Of a stretch of 64,000 bases of DNA, positions 10,702-21,713 are shown piece by piece. The first letter of the stretch is position 1. Every line of letters begins with the position of its first letter. Both the position numbers and the translations under genes were made by a program. The notes under the pieces are model-generated. The model was not told the origin of the DNA. It did not search any database and was given only the letters and a program-made list of their open reading frames with translations. Origin of the DNA: Amyloporia xantha (Eukaryota; Basidiomycota; Agaricomycetes; Polyporales; Adustoporiaceae); assembly GCA_036971615.1 (NCBI GenBank), contig JAYKKR010000009.1:682001-746000 (forward strand). The letters run 5' to 3'.

Positions 10702-13000
10702 TTAGACGAGGGCAGCAGACTTGAGGTAGTCACGGAAGATAGAATCCCGGACGTTAGAGATGATGCTCTGCATCGCATTGGTATCCTGCGTGTCATTTCA
10801 TGAGTCGGCTGGAGTTATACAATTAGCAAGAAAAGACACGTACAACAACACTCGTAAGATGGGTATATAGCACTCGTTTGTTCTCATTATTCTTCGTATG
10901 GACTTGCGTGAAATGTGCCTTGAAGTAGCTGACGACGGAATCCACATCATTCGAACGTTCGCCGTATGATGTAATGCTAATAACAAGAGGTCAATATTCA
11001 GACACATTCGCTTCGAAGAAGACAACACACTATTTGTTGACTTTGACACCCCTGGCTAGCTTCGATGCAAGCACATCTGCCTTGTCTGCCATTCAACGTT
11101 GATTAGGAACCTATTAAGCAAGAAGACATGGACAATAGGACACGCACTAAGGAAGAGCACCAAATGCGTTTTCTTGAGTAGCGGATTGTTGCAAATCTGT
11201 TTGAACAGCTGCAACGAGTCGTCCACCCTGTTCGTCCTCGGGTCCTCACTCAGATACTGCACGTCCAGTCAGCATCCCGTAAAACCCACTCAGATTCATC
11301 TCGCTAACCTGATCAAACGCGCTAACGGGTGCTAGGAAAATAATGGCGGTCCTGCAGACTTTTCGTCAGGATCCTTCTCCATGCGCAGGCAGACAACCTA
11401 CGCGTCGTCGAAGTACGGCACCCAGGTATGCCTCTGGCCGCGGGCACCGCCGACATCATACAGATGCCAAGTAACGGGCCGGCCGTGTAGAGGGACCTCG
11501 AAAATGTGCTCCGCCACTCCCATCGTCTGTATGCGCGCATGGAGGATATCGTCTACGCGAAAAATGTGATGAACATCAGAGTTTCAAGATGGAGCACGCA
11601 GTACGCACCTATCGTGGGAATGTACCCTGCGGAGGAGACACGCTCGATATTGTTGAGGAAGCTGTGACGACAGTCGTCAGATTTTCCAGACCTGACAGCT
11701 CTGCCGACTTACTATTCGGCCCACTCATCCAGCCGTAGCTTCCTACTATCCCTCAGCCGCTTCACCATTGGGTGCCCCCACAACTCCCGAACGTCGTCCT
11801 TGCACGAGCTTAGCACTGCCGCTGCCTCCTCCACCAGCTTGTCCTTCTCAGCCTCCGACAACTCTGTGCTCCCGCTCCTCTCTCTGCCAGCCTCTGCTTT
11901 ATCATTGCCACCATCCGCTGAGTTCTCGAGCGCACTGCGTTGCCCCGTGAAGCTGAATCGCCCCTTCGCACTGCTCGTCCGCTCCCGTGCCTTACCGAAC
12001 GAAAGCCCGAATGTGCGCGCCTGCCATCCCGAGCGTACGAACACACTCCCTTTTCCTGATCCAGATACGGCGACTCCACCAGATAGTCGATCCGCGAGCG
12101 AAGACTCGATTGCCACGAGAGGAGATAATCGGAGGCGCAGGAGAGCGAGCTGCTGATCCATGGACGGCGACGGCGACGGTGGCGAGGTCGGGTGATCTTG
12201 GTTCGCGGCAATGTTGTCCATGCTCTTCGGCTTCTGCTCAGTCATGATTTCGTCATCCGAGTCGCCGTCGGGGTATAGATCTAGGGTGTCCAGGATACGT
12301 AGCACAGGGCGCGCGATGTTGTAGTACACTACTACGCGCCAAGATAACCGTTCTTCATCGAGCGAGTTTGGGTTGTACATGAGCTGGAACTGCTTCTGGA
12401 GCGTTGACTTGCCAGATTCTGCTTGACCAAGGAGGAGGAGCTGCAGATCCATGAATAAGTCATCTGTTCCATACGCATAACGGCCACTCGTAAATGGGCA
12501 TCGTAAGTGAACTTCGTTCGGAACCCGAGTTCTGCAGGTCTCTGTACATAGTTAGACTGATAACCAGCCTAGAGAAAGCTCTGCAATAGCATCGGGTGGA
12601 TACCAATCATCGCCGCTAGAACCTTGGGGCACTAGCGCATTTCATCACCAACGTGCGAACAATTGGAGACGAGTTGAACAACACGCTGATGACCAAAGAC
12701 CTGCTGCGAGACAAAAGCTGTCCGTTGACAGGCCACTCCCTCTGCTCCTCCAGCCTTACGTAGCTGGTCGTGGCATAGTGTAACGCGTCCAGATGAGAAA
12801 CAAACCAGCCCGCGGAAACACACCTTTATGTCCTGCTTGCTCTTCTTGTACTTCTCCCTTTCCTGTCTCAGTTCCTCGTCGATACTGTCGCTAATTTTCT
12901 TTGCCTCTGCCTCTCTCTGCAGCCTGAGTTCGCGATCTTGCTCTGTCTCAGTAGTTGGGGGGCGTAATATAGCCGAGAGCGGGTCGCCTGGATCGTTCAT
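10702..13000 (-). CDS. atypical heterotrimeric G-protein alpha subunit
   Basis: Nine exons: 13000-12824, 12440-11713, 11661-11609, 11552-11402, 11351-11309, 11256-11148, 11085-11031, 10976-10844, 10785-10702. They give 510 aa against about 355 for a canonical G-alpha. The N-terminal helix (MNDPGDPLSAILRPP) has no Gly2/Cys3 lipidation signal. G1 is GQAESGKST. The helical domain carries an insertion of well over 100 low-complexity residues. Switch I keeps the Arg (DILHARIQTMG). G3 is DVGGARGQR, with Ala where canonical subunits have the catalytic Gln. G4 is NKAD. The G5 TCAT is replaced by TSVV, and the C-terminus ends AALV. The 383 bp first intron is the longest here; joining DIK to LLLLGQ restores phase. 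Likely GTP-binding with altered hydrolysis and nucleotide handling. It belongs to the expanded group of divergent basidiomycete G-alphas. Confidence 0.88.
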
Positions 13001-13360
13001 GGTACTATGGATCGAGGGAGGTCTGGAGGTACGAATCATGGTGGTGGAGGGGGAGGAAAGACGGGTGGTGGTTGCGGAAAGGGAAGAGAAGGGCGGTGAT
13101 GGTTTGCCCTTTTAGAGGAGAAGACGCTGCTGCGACGCCGACCGACATGATGTTACATATGATAGAAGCCGTCCGTACGTGAGCCCGGCCTCGCTTCGGC
13201 ACACTCCGGACACTCCGGGTCACCTTGAGGAGGGGACACGGGCGGTTCCACGCGGAAGGGCCGGCCATCACCGGCCTTTGTGGCGCAGGCTGAGCGCGCT
13301 CCTCATGGAGAATAGGACATGCACTGAACCTAACGCCTCCTCAGGTTAGCCTCAACTATC
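13001..13360. promoter_or_regulatory. bidirectional promoter region, G-alpha / cyclophilin
   Basis: 360 bp separate the two divergent start codons, so it must hold both promoters. No TATA box or known operator was identified. Confidence 0.4.
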
Positions 13361-14443
13361 ATGGTGCGTCTGTTCATGATCCGTTTTGATTGATGGGCTG
13401 ATCTACTCTAGTCAGTCACCCTCCATACCACCCTCGGCGATATCAAGGTATGCTTCCGCGCCATATGACTTTGCTGATCGTCCTCACCCAGTTCCACTCC
13501 GTCCTCAGGTAGAAATTTTCTGCGAGGCTGTCCCCAAAACAGCGGAGGTGAGCATCTGCGTGTTGTGTCTCCATTTCACATTCAAAACGTGCAATGTATT
13601 GCCCCCATACGCCGACAGAATTTCCTAGCACTGTGTGCGTCCAACTACTACGATGGATGTCTGTGGCACCGCAACATCAAGGGCTTCATGATCCAGACCG
13701 GCGATCCGACCGGTACTGGAAAGGGTGGACAGAGCTTATGGGGCCAGCCCTTTGCCGACGAGATTCGCTCGACTCTCAAGGTATTTCTTTCTTCAGCCTA
13801 CCTTCGTTCTCCGCTTATCTGTGGGCAGTTCAATAACCGTGGTATAGTCGCCATGGCGAACTCGGGTCCGGACTCGAACAAGTCTCAGTTCTTCATCACA
13901 TACTCGAAACAACCTCATCTTGACGGCAAGTACACCATCTTTGGCAAGGTATGAGTTTTCCTTCACAACGCCTCGATTCTGCTTTGTGACGATAATATTT
14001 TGCCTCCTATTGCAAATCGACACGAAGGTCATTGACGGTGCGGATTCAACGTTAGACGCAATGGAACGCACTCCCGTGAATGCAAAGAATAGACCTTTGT
14101 CAGAAATCAAGCTGACGCATGTGAGTATCGCTGCGACATCTTTGCTCTTGTCTGTAGTATCCACGGTTAGAGCGGTATTCGCAGACTCGAAGCGGTGTTT
14201 TGTTTTCGTATCCAGGCACTGCAGTCTTACTGGAGCCGATCCTCTGAGAAGCCAACAAAGCGTTTGTTCGCTTCTCCTGGCAGTAATTCCCCGGCCATTT
14301 GTATATGGAGTGCCTACGTATTCCCAGGGAACCGGACAAGCGCTGATAGTCCCGTCTTTCTCGAATATCTGCTGACACACTCCCTTCCACAGGTGACCAT
14401 TCATGCAAATCCCATCGCGGACGCACAATTAGTCGGTCGGTAG
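13361..14443 (+). CDS. cyclophilin-type peptidyl-prolyl isomerase (PPIL3/Cyp10 type)
   Basis: Seven exons: 13361-13363, 13412-13447, 13509-13547, 13619-13780, 13829-13948, 14028-14120, 14393-14443. They give 167 aa, the normal size for PPIL3/Cyp10. The first exon is the ATG alone. It splices to SVTLHTTLGDIK, which restores the conserved family N-terminus. Catalytic Arg lies in LWHRNIKGFMIQTGD. GTGKGGQS, SQFFITYSKQPHLDGKYT and the C-terminal VTIHANPIAD are diagnostic. His sits where cyclophilin A has the cyclosporin-binding Trp, as is usual in this subfamily. Family members associate with the spliceosome in the nucleus. Exon 6 uses an AAG acceptor chosen by phase and homology. Confidence 0.92.
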
Positions 14444-16242
14444 CGGCGGCGTCTCCGGGGACTAAGCCGCGATCATCATTCTTGCTCCGTGGATCTGTGC
14501 TTCTAGCTGTATCATACAAATTCCTCCTTGTCTGACGTCTACGGCGTGACTGCTGTGCATGAATTGTATATCTTACCCTGCTCCGAATGCTGTCCCGGTG
14601 GAGATCCCGATCCTGTGCTCTCACATTGCCTTCTGGTCTCGCTGTGCGCTGTCGTTGTTCTTGTGCAGTGCACAACCCTATTCTTTATTGACTTCGCTCT
14701 TCCGTCTGACGGCTCTCCCATGACTCATGATCGGCACTACTAAGGCTGAGCTTGCCGAGTCTCGATGTGTACATATTGGGTACGTACTGGGGCTGTAGAA
14801 GTGCGAACCTTCCGGGTACAGTCTTGCCGATAGCTTCTCAGATCTGGCAGAGCTAGGCGATGACTTGGGCCACGGAAACGCCATGACGGAAACGCCATGA
14901 CGGAAACGCCATGGCGGAATCCGGGCGCGAATACATTTCACGGACGCTATCAGTGCGCAACGCTAATAGAGTATGACGATTGTCTCTATCAAGGCTGTGC
15001 CAGCGCTCACACAGCCTTCATCATATTAGTGGTTACAGACAGATGATTAACCACAGCTCGTCCCGCATAACAAAATACTTTTTTCATACATTGACGTCAT
15101 AAATCATCGGAAGGATCACAACTCGAGCCAGAATAAAGACGGTCTTACTACTGTACCCTATAATGTCAATAAAATAATGAACCAGTAAGTTTTGACTCGA
15201 TTAACTGTCGCACTGGTTGACAGTAAATCTTGCAAAGGATTGCTCATGGACCTAATATAACTTGAACTCATCTTCCTCTTCCTGCTTGCATGATGGACGC
15301 TATGTTGGAGCCCCATTGACAAGAAGCTTACATCTTCCCAGACGACACAGATCCAAACTCTCAGCATCAGATGGCGAACCCTGTAATATCTGCAGTCCAA
15401 TTCTGTGGGAACACATCTTCGACGATGTTTCACGAAACCCACGCATCGCAACCTCGGGATACTTCGAGAACATGGGCTTCGTGTGCAAACAATAATATCC
15501 GGTAACTTCATTCTCGTCTAATTCTAAGACGTAGTCAAACCGGGGAGGTCTACGCGTCCTCAACCCTCTCATATGTCCAACGCGGGGGGAGGTCAGTATC
15601 TGTAGGGAACTAATCCGAGTCAGGGAGAATATTGGATCGCCACAATTTTAAGAGCTATGTGAACGACATCTGTTGTCTCAGGATTGATTTTGAAAACAGG
15701 AGTTCATGTTTGTGACGGCCATATTTGATGTCAATGAGACGCATCCGCCAGGTAGTCATTGTGGTCGGAAACCTAGATGCTCAAGGACGTACACACCAAT
15801 TGTTCCCGTAAATATGATACTGAATGTCCCTGATCTGGGACTTGACAGAATTTCTGAAACCGACGTCGGACCATGCGAACGGTGAAGACGCATCATCTTC
15901 TCCGTCGGTTTAACGTACCGATGATTCGAAAATGCCCATGTCCTACAAGTAATCTTCAGTTAGCACCATGTTCTCGGGATGACTCCCATTCATTCCATGG
16001 GAATTTTCGCGTGACACGGAGCCCGAAGACTGGCATCATAGGCCAAGTGTCTCCATTGCTCTTCTTTTTACCGTGTGTGGGCGGGAAGAAGAGAGGATTT
16101 GAGATGGAGAATGGAAGTCCATACAGTATACAAAACCCGATGACATTTCTGCTCTGATGATAATACAAGGGGCCCGTTCTTCCATCCTGATTATCATCCA
16201 CGTAACCCTAAATCTCGACGGCGTGAGTGCGACAAGACAAGG
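14444..16242. other. 1.8 kb convergent intergenic region
   Basis: 3' flanks of the cyclophilin and capping-protein genes. Apart from the 14-bp tandem repeat at 14872-14913, I see no gene. Open frames of 70-190 codons on both strands overlap each other and lack recognisable domains. Confidence 0.5.
14872..14913. repeat. perfect 14-bp tandem repeat, 3 copies
   Basis: The unit ACGGAAACGCCATG occurs three times head to tail without mismatch, inside non-coding DNA. Confidence 0.95.
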
Positions 16243-17531
16243 TCACCGTTTGATGAACCCGACAAGCTCCTTCTGCAGCTCCCTCTGTCGCCGCGCCTTC
16301 TCCAGGTCGTCGATGCTGCGGAGGTCGAAGACGATGTCACGCGTTTTGCCGAAGTATACCTAACGACGAGATGTTGGTCGTGTGAGTACCGACAGCCCTT
16401 GACGACGGCAATGAAACGGGGACGGGAGAAAGGAAATGGGCGCACCTCTTGCAGCTGATTCCGCATCTTGATCTCCATCTCTTCGACCATCCGCCCGGTA
16501 TTCGAGATGTGCGTCGCTTGGTCCTGCAACGGCAGGTCTTGCTCACTCTATGCAAAGCATCATGCATATTACAATACACTGCTCAGTTTCACGATAGCCT
16601 GTTGAGCATATAATAGAACAAACCTGTCTTGTCATACTTCCACTTAAGACTACCTCGCCCTCGCGCTTCGCGTCCCCCTTCTCACCTTCCTTGCTCTTCT
16701 CGTCCTTGCCGCCCGCTGCAACGGCGCGGTCAGTCATCTGCAGCATGATTGTCGAGGTGAGCTTGTAGTGTGCTTGACGTCCACGCTCGGCCGCCTCGAA
16801 GACGTGGATGGAGTCCCATGAGCCAGATGGTTCGCCAGGGGCAGTCGCGTTCATTACTGATACATAATACAAAAAAGAAACAGCTTGAATTCGAACAGTA
16901 CATGTAACATGATATGAGACGCGCACCTTTCTTGAGAAGAACTACACCTGCGAAGCCACCATCGTCCAAGTCCCATAGGAAAACGGATGACACGCCTCCC
17001 TCGTAGTACCTGTAATTGTGGGGGCACCCCATCAGGACCATTTCAGCTACGTATAGAGCGATACATACATTTCTCGATATGTGTCGAACGCCTCGTTGGC
17101 CGCGATTTCAAGTTTGCGGAGCTTCGGTGTGGGCACGGTGCCGTCTTCTAGAGGTGGGTCGTACTCATTCGACCAGGGGGAGCTAGAATAGGTGTACACA
17201 GTCACGTTAGTTACTGAAACAAGTTACTTGGTTCAGCGTGTGCGTAAGTCCTGCTACCGCCCTCCTTGGTCGCACTGGCCGCCACTCTTGACCATTCACA
17301 GCAATATCAGAACACTCACCGATAGCTCTCCCCATCTCTGTTATAGTCACACGCCAGATATTCTCTTCCCGTCGCGCGATCTGTCATCACCTTGAGCGGC
17401 TGGTCGACGCTTCCTAAAAGGTCGTCCGCGTAGTCCGGGCACATCGCAACCAGCGAGGCAACGTTTTCCTCTACATGTGTAGGCGGCAGCCGCCTCATGA
17501 GGTCGAGCATGGAGTCGACGAGGTCTGCCAT
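16243..17531 (-). CDS. CAP2: F-actin-capping protein subunit beta
   Basis: Six exons: 17531-17320, 17182-17069, 17009-16927, 16856-16624, 16547-16446, 16359-16243. They give 286 aa, normal for CapZ beta. With the alpha subunit it caps barbed ends of actin filaments in cortical patches. Diagnostic sequences run the whole length: [16 protein letters not shown] and SVDQPLKV near the N-terminus, [27 protein letters not shown], then [65 protein letters not shown] and [15 protein letters not shown]. All splice junctions keep phase. A lysine/glutamate-rich insert of about 20 residues sits before the SGSMTRQ motif. Confidence 0.96.
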
Positions 17532-17899
17532 CGCTGCTGAGTAGGATGGCTGGCTGCGGTTATAGAGGCCCTAAGTGAAGCGAAAGTATAGGACTCGAGA
17601 GCCGGGTCAAAAGCCTGAGGTATTGGCGAGTCTGAATGTGCAAAACTCAGGCCCTAATGCTGAGGTGCGAATGAGAGGAAACTATAGATGCCACTCCCAA
17701 TGTCGACAACCGGTACTGTGCAAGAGATTGACCACGATCGGCGCGATCACGTTTCCTCGACGCGGCTAATGTGGCTCGATCCCATCGAACACACTTCCGG
17801 AGTCATTTTGCACAAATCTCAACAGATACTACATACTATAGCTACGGCTACACAGCAATCCTGCTTCATAGTATACACGCTGCTTCCTTAACATGGCAT
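17532..17899. other. intergenic, nothing recognised
   Basis: 368 bp between the start of the capping-protein gene and the end of TAN1. It should hold the CAP2 promoter. Confidence 0.45.
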
Positions 17900-19155
17900 C
17901 TACTTGTTCTCAGCCACATTCTCTTCCACTTTGTCTGCCACACGTCCCTCCTCCGAGTCCGCTGTCTCTGCATTCTTCGCATTGGCAATCTCCATCACAT
18001 TGAACTTTTGCAGCCTGTAATAGTCCTTCACCACACTGACCCCGCACACGCTCTGTATACAGCTCGATAATCGGTGCGTCCTCCTGGAGAATGAGAAAGC
18101 TGCTGCTCACCTTGAACACCTCGACGAGAATGAATGCCTCTGGATCGTCCAGATCTACTTTATGCCGTTCCGGCACGCACTCGGCTAGCTCCTGAATGAG
18201 CGCAGTGCGCGACATTGTACTGTGATTCCGCATCCTCAGCTCAATCTTATACTAAGGTTCTTGCCATACGAGATAAGCAATCTGGCATTCAGGGAGAGAT
18301 TTGGGGTGACTTACGCGGTATGTCTTTGCTGAATCAGCTTCGAAAAATGGGGTGACGATGCGGTTGCATAGGGACTGGACCTCGGGAATATTCGCGACGC
18401 ATGTACCTGCGACAGGCGTCAGGCGTTGGGTGAATCTGATAATAAGTCAGATTGCTGGCCAGCCCAAGCTAAGGGCTGCAAGACATACCGGGTATGAGTC
18501 ACACCAGTGCCGACTACATTTTGCACATGCTGTACTACGAGCTGTACAGGATCGACAGGTGGCTTACACGAGATGAACACCACTGAGATCAGACCGCCAA
18601 TTAGCAGTGAATGATCCACTTGACAAGGTCATGACATACCACAAGGAGTGTTCGTCTGAAAATTAGCTGTCCATTCGTCAGTGTACAGTCGAGACCTGAC
18701 GGCTGGAAACATACCGAACCTTTGCTCCTTCCTGGGACGTTTCATCGCGGCGACCTCTTTCGCGATCTGTTTCTCGATATCCTCATCGTCATCGCCGTCA
18801 TCGCTGCTCGAGTCGTCACCCTCTTTCGAGGCGCTGGCCGTCCCATCTGGCCAGAGCTCAGAAGCAAGCTGTAGGGACATCGTTTTCAGTAAGACAGCCA
18901 AAAACAAGCGGGGTACCACTCACGCTCTCGAAAAGATCGTACAGCTCTCCGACGGTCTGCTTCTCCTTGCCTTTGACACACGTTACCCACACACCAGGTC
19001 CGTCAATTGATCGCTGGCCCCAGATAGGCGTGCCATCCTGCACGGCACACAGATCCACTATTAGCTCTGACTGCCTAAAATCGACGATAACATACCGAGC
19101 GGTATCTCCGACGGCCCTTGTCTCTACCGTCAGCTTTCCTTTTTCCTTCCGACAT
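17900..19155 (-). CDS. TAN1: tRNA acetylation cofactor Tan1 (THUMP domain)
   Basis: Eight exons: 19155-19096, 19037-18924, 18868-18715, 18666-18640, 18582-18489, 18435-18315, 18251-18111, 18052-17900. They give 287 aa. Tan1/THUMPD1 presents tRNA to the Kre33/NAT10 acetyltransferase for N4-acetylcytidine at position 12. The start MSEGKRKADG feeds into DGTPIWGQRSIDGPGVWVTC, the typical N-terminus. An acidic linker precedes the THUMP domain, seen as TPCVVFISCKPPVDPVQLV and RLTPVAGTCVANIPEV. It ends with VEVFKSVCGVSVVKDYYRLQ and KFNVMEIAN, conserved in the family. Exon 4 is only 27 nt; its acceptor was chosen because it alone restores RFANFQTNTPC in frame. Confidence 0.92.
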
Positions 19156-19875
19156 TCGTTGTATATTGACCAGCCTCTGACGGCGATCTCAGAGGTTGAA
19201 GGGTGTGTAAGTGGGACTGGTCGATCTGATTTGTGCGGCAAGTTTTCGATCATGGCCGAGCGGTACGGAACGCGAGACACGTTACACGTGACGTCGTGAC
19301 GCAACGCGTTTTTTTTTTTTTAAAATTCTTCGAATTTATACTCCATACTACTAAGTACATGTAGAGTGCCGGGTATAAATGACTTATGGGCTCCACGCCC
19401 TACTGTGGGACGCAACGCGTTCTCGTAACTGTTCCAGCGCTGTAAGTGAGGTGTATGTATTCTTCATACTTTTCCAGTGCCCAGAAACAGTATCTTACGC
19501 AATGGTCCACGGAACTAGGTAAATCAAACCTGGGCCTAACTTGTTCAGAACTCTTTGCAGCTTGTTAAAGAGCAGTTCTCGCTGCATTTTTCCGCCACGA
19601 TTCGCGTCTTACGCGTTGCGGCAGCTAGGAGAGCAGACTCTCCAGTAACAAGTGGTATTGATCGTGAGCCCCTTCGCTCATTGTTACGATCACTATAGTA
19701 CACACTAGACGTAAAAGTTAAGTAGTTTACCGAATGCTCAAGGTATAATTTTGAATCGGAAGCAGCGAACCATACAGCAAGGAAAATGCAGCAAGAACTA
19801 CGAATTATCAACGGCAGAACAAGAAATTCAGCAAATAGCAAGGGAAGGAAAATTTAGCACTATACTCGAATGATA
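19156..19875. other. intergenic with 13-bp direct repeat and poly-T
   Basis: 720 bp containing two copies of GACGCAACGCGTT (19298-19310 and 19409-19421) about 110 bp apart; the first runs into a tract of 13 T. No gene seen. Confidence 0.5.
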
Positions 19876-21713
19876 TCATTCCTCGCCTCCGACGTAGAAC
19901 TGCAGCACCGAAAGCATCATCGCAGAAGTTGCTAACCTCACCCCGGCCGCATCCATCGCATCTCCCTTAAACGCCTTCTCGTAGTCATCCATCCTCTGTA
20001 TCCGCCTCAGACAGTCCACCAGCATCGCGTCGATCTCTGCCTTGAACGCAGCTTGGGAGGGTAACATCTGGAACGGATGCCTTCCTTCCTTGCACACTCG
20101 CTTATGCAATCGCCAATGGGCGCTCTGGCACGCAGCGCTGCAGTATATGATCTGTCATCTACGCTCAGCACGCGTATTATTTACGCTATATGGGGGAAAG
20201 AAGACACTCACCCGTTGGCACGAACTGCAGCGCTTGAACTTCTCTCCGCCGTCGCTCTCGACTTTTTTGCAGCCTACCGCTTCACACCGCTTGAATAGTG
20301 GCCCGCCGTCGAGCCCGACCTTCGCCTCTCTCTCGATCTCGCCGCGTGAGCGTCTATCTAGCCCTAGCGAGATATAAGAGTCTACCGCGTTGTTCCATTG
20401 ATCTACGGACTTCTTGCAACCTATCTTCGGCATCGAGTGGTCGAACGGCCTGATGATTTTTCAGTTAGCCCTGCCCGTTACGGTGACCCGGGACACAACA
20501 AAACGCACATAACGACGGCCGGGCAGAGAACACCCATTGCAGAGAGAAATGCCGTGTCCGCATGGCCCGCCAGCTTTCCGATGATCATCCACATATGGCG
20601 ACCCTGACTCGCCCGCAATTTCGAATCCAATGTAGCGTCCGAACCCCTCTTGCGGACATGCTCAAGGAACTCGATCAGAACGTCGCCGAGCGCCGGGTCC
20701 GCCAAATCCAGATCCAGTGTCACCTGTTGACTCCAAACTGCAGGTGTGATAATCTGCCCGTGCTTTTCACTCCATACTTCGAGTATGCGTATGGAGCGTT
20801 TAGCACAGCACTTGCCATACGGTTTCCCAGAGCTGCATTGACAGAGGAAATAATCCGGGTATGGTTGTTCGCGCACGATGTGGCACTCTGCGAGGGTCTC
20901 GCCAGAAAAGCAAGGACAGAGGCGTGGGGGACGTGGTCTTTGGTGAGTGTACGCTGCGAGGAGGGTGCAGATTCTCTGTTTGTCGGTTGGGTTACTAGAG
21001 AACGATGCAAGATCAGGTGCGCCGTGTAGCGTTGGATCGGCGCCGTGTTCTAGAAGTAACTCGACAAGAGGCCATTGTTGAGCTTTACAGGCGAAGAAAA
21101 GGGGTGTTTTCCCGCCTAAAGTGGCGTCTTTGATGTTGACGGTTGCATGTTGTTGCACTAACATCCTGGCGATGCTCGCACACCGCCGCGAGTGATCGTG
21201 CAGGTATTCGTAAGGGTCGGCCAGCATTTCTGCTGCCTGCGGGCCGAAGAATTGGGGGAAGGAGGTAGATCCGTGTTCTCCGATCATGTCGTCAATGAGT
21301 GCGTCCTGAAACATCTTGCGACAAGCAATTACCAAAGGTGTCGCGCCGTGAGCGTCTGGTATGTTGACGTCGATGCCGAGACGAACACATTCGTACGCAA
21401 GCAGAATATCGCCGTAGGATGCGGCGACATGAAGAAAGTTCTTCCTATCCTTCCTCCCGCACTGATACAGGGACTCGAGAAAACTCTTAGGGACACCTGG
21501 GATGTGCGGTAGTTCGCTATCGACCAGAGATCCCAGAGCGACACCCTCCCCGATGACCCCAGAGCGGTATTTGGAAAATTCGTCGGAGTATATTAGCGAC
21601 GTCTCCATAGGGAGCTTCCATGTCCAATGAGCGCGGAATTCTCTGAGCAGGGCCTTGGGCAGGCATGGATACACTGCAGACACCTTGGGACTACCGGCAT
21701 TGGCGGTGGCCAT
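19876..21713 (-). CDS. ankyrin-repeat protein with SEC-C-like motif and C-terminal MYND zinc finger
   Basis: Exons 21713-20509, 20449-20212 and 20151-19876 give 572 aa. Ankyrin repeats lie at about residues 90-260 (FLHVAASYGDILLAYECVRL, GKTPLFFACKAQQWPLVELL, LEHGAD). A Cys-rich stretch at about 280-320 includes CPCFSGE and CQCSSGKPYGKCC, the latter close to a SEC-C metal-binding motif. A MYND finger follows at about 460-510: C/C pairs in CEAVGC and CSSCQ, then YCSAACQSAHWRLHKRVC across intron 2. MYND fingers bind proline-containing partner peptides. Ankyrin/MYND proteins are common in Agaricomycetes but mostly uncharacterised, and the target here is unknown. The first donor (20508) was picked because only it gives the phase that leads into PFDHSMPKIGC. 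Confidence 0.85.

Noticed and set aside
15158..15572. Overlapping minus-strand frames of 117 and 90 codons
   Set aside because: No domain and no splice logic; lies in a convergent spacer.
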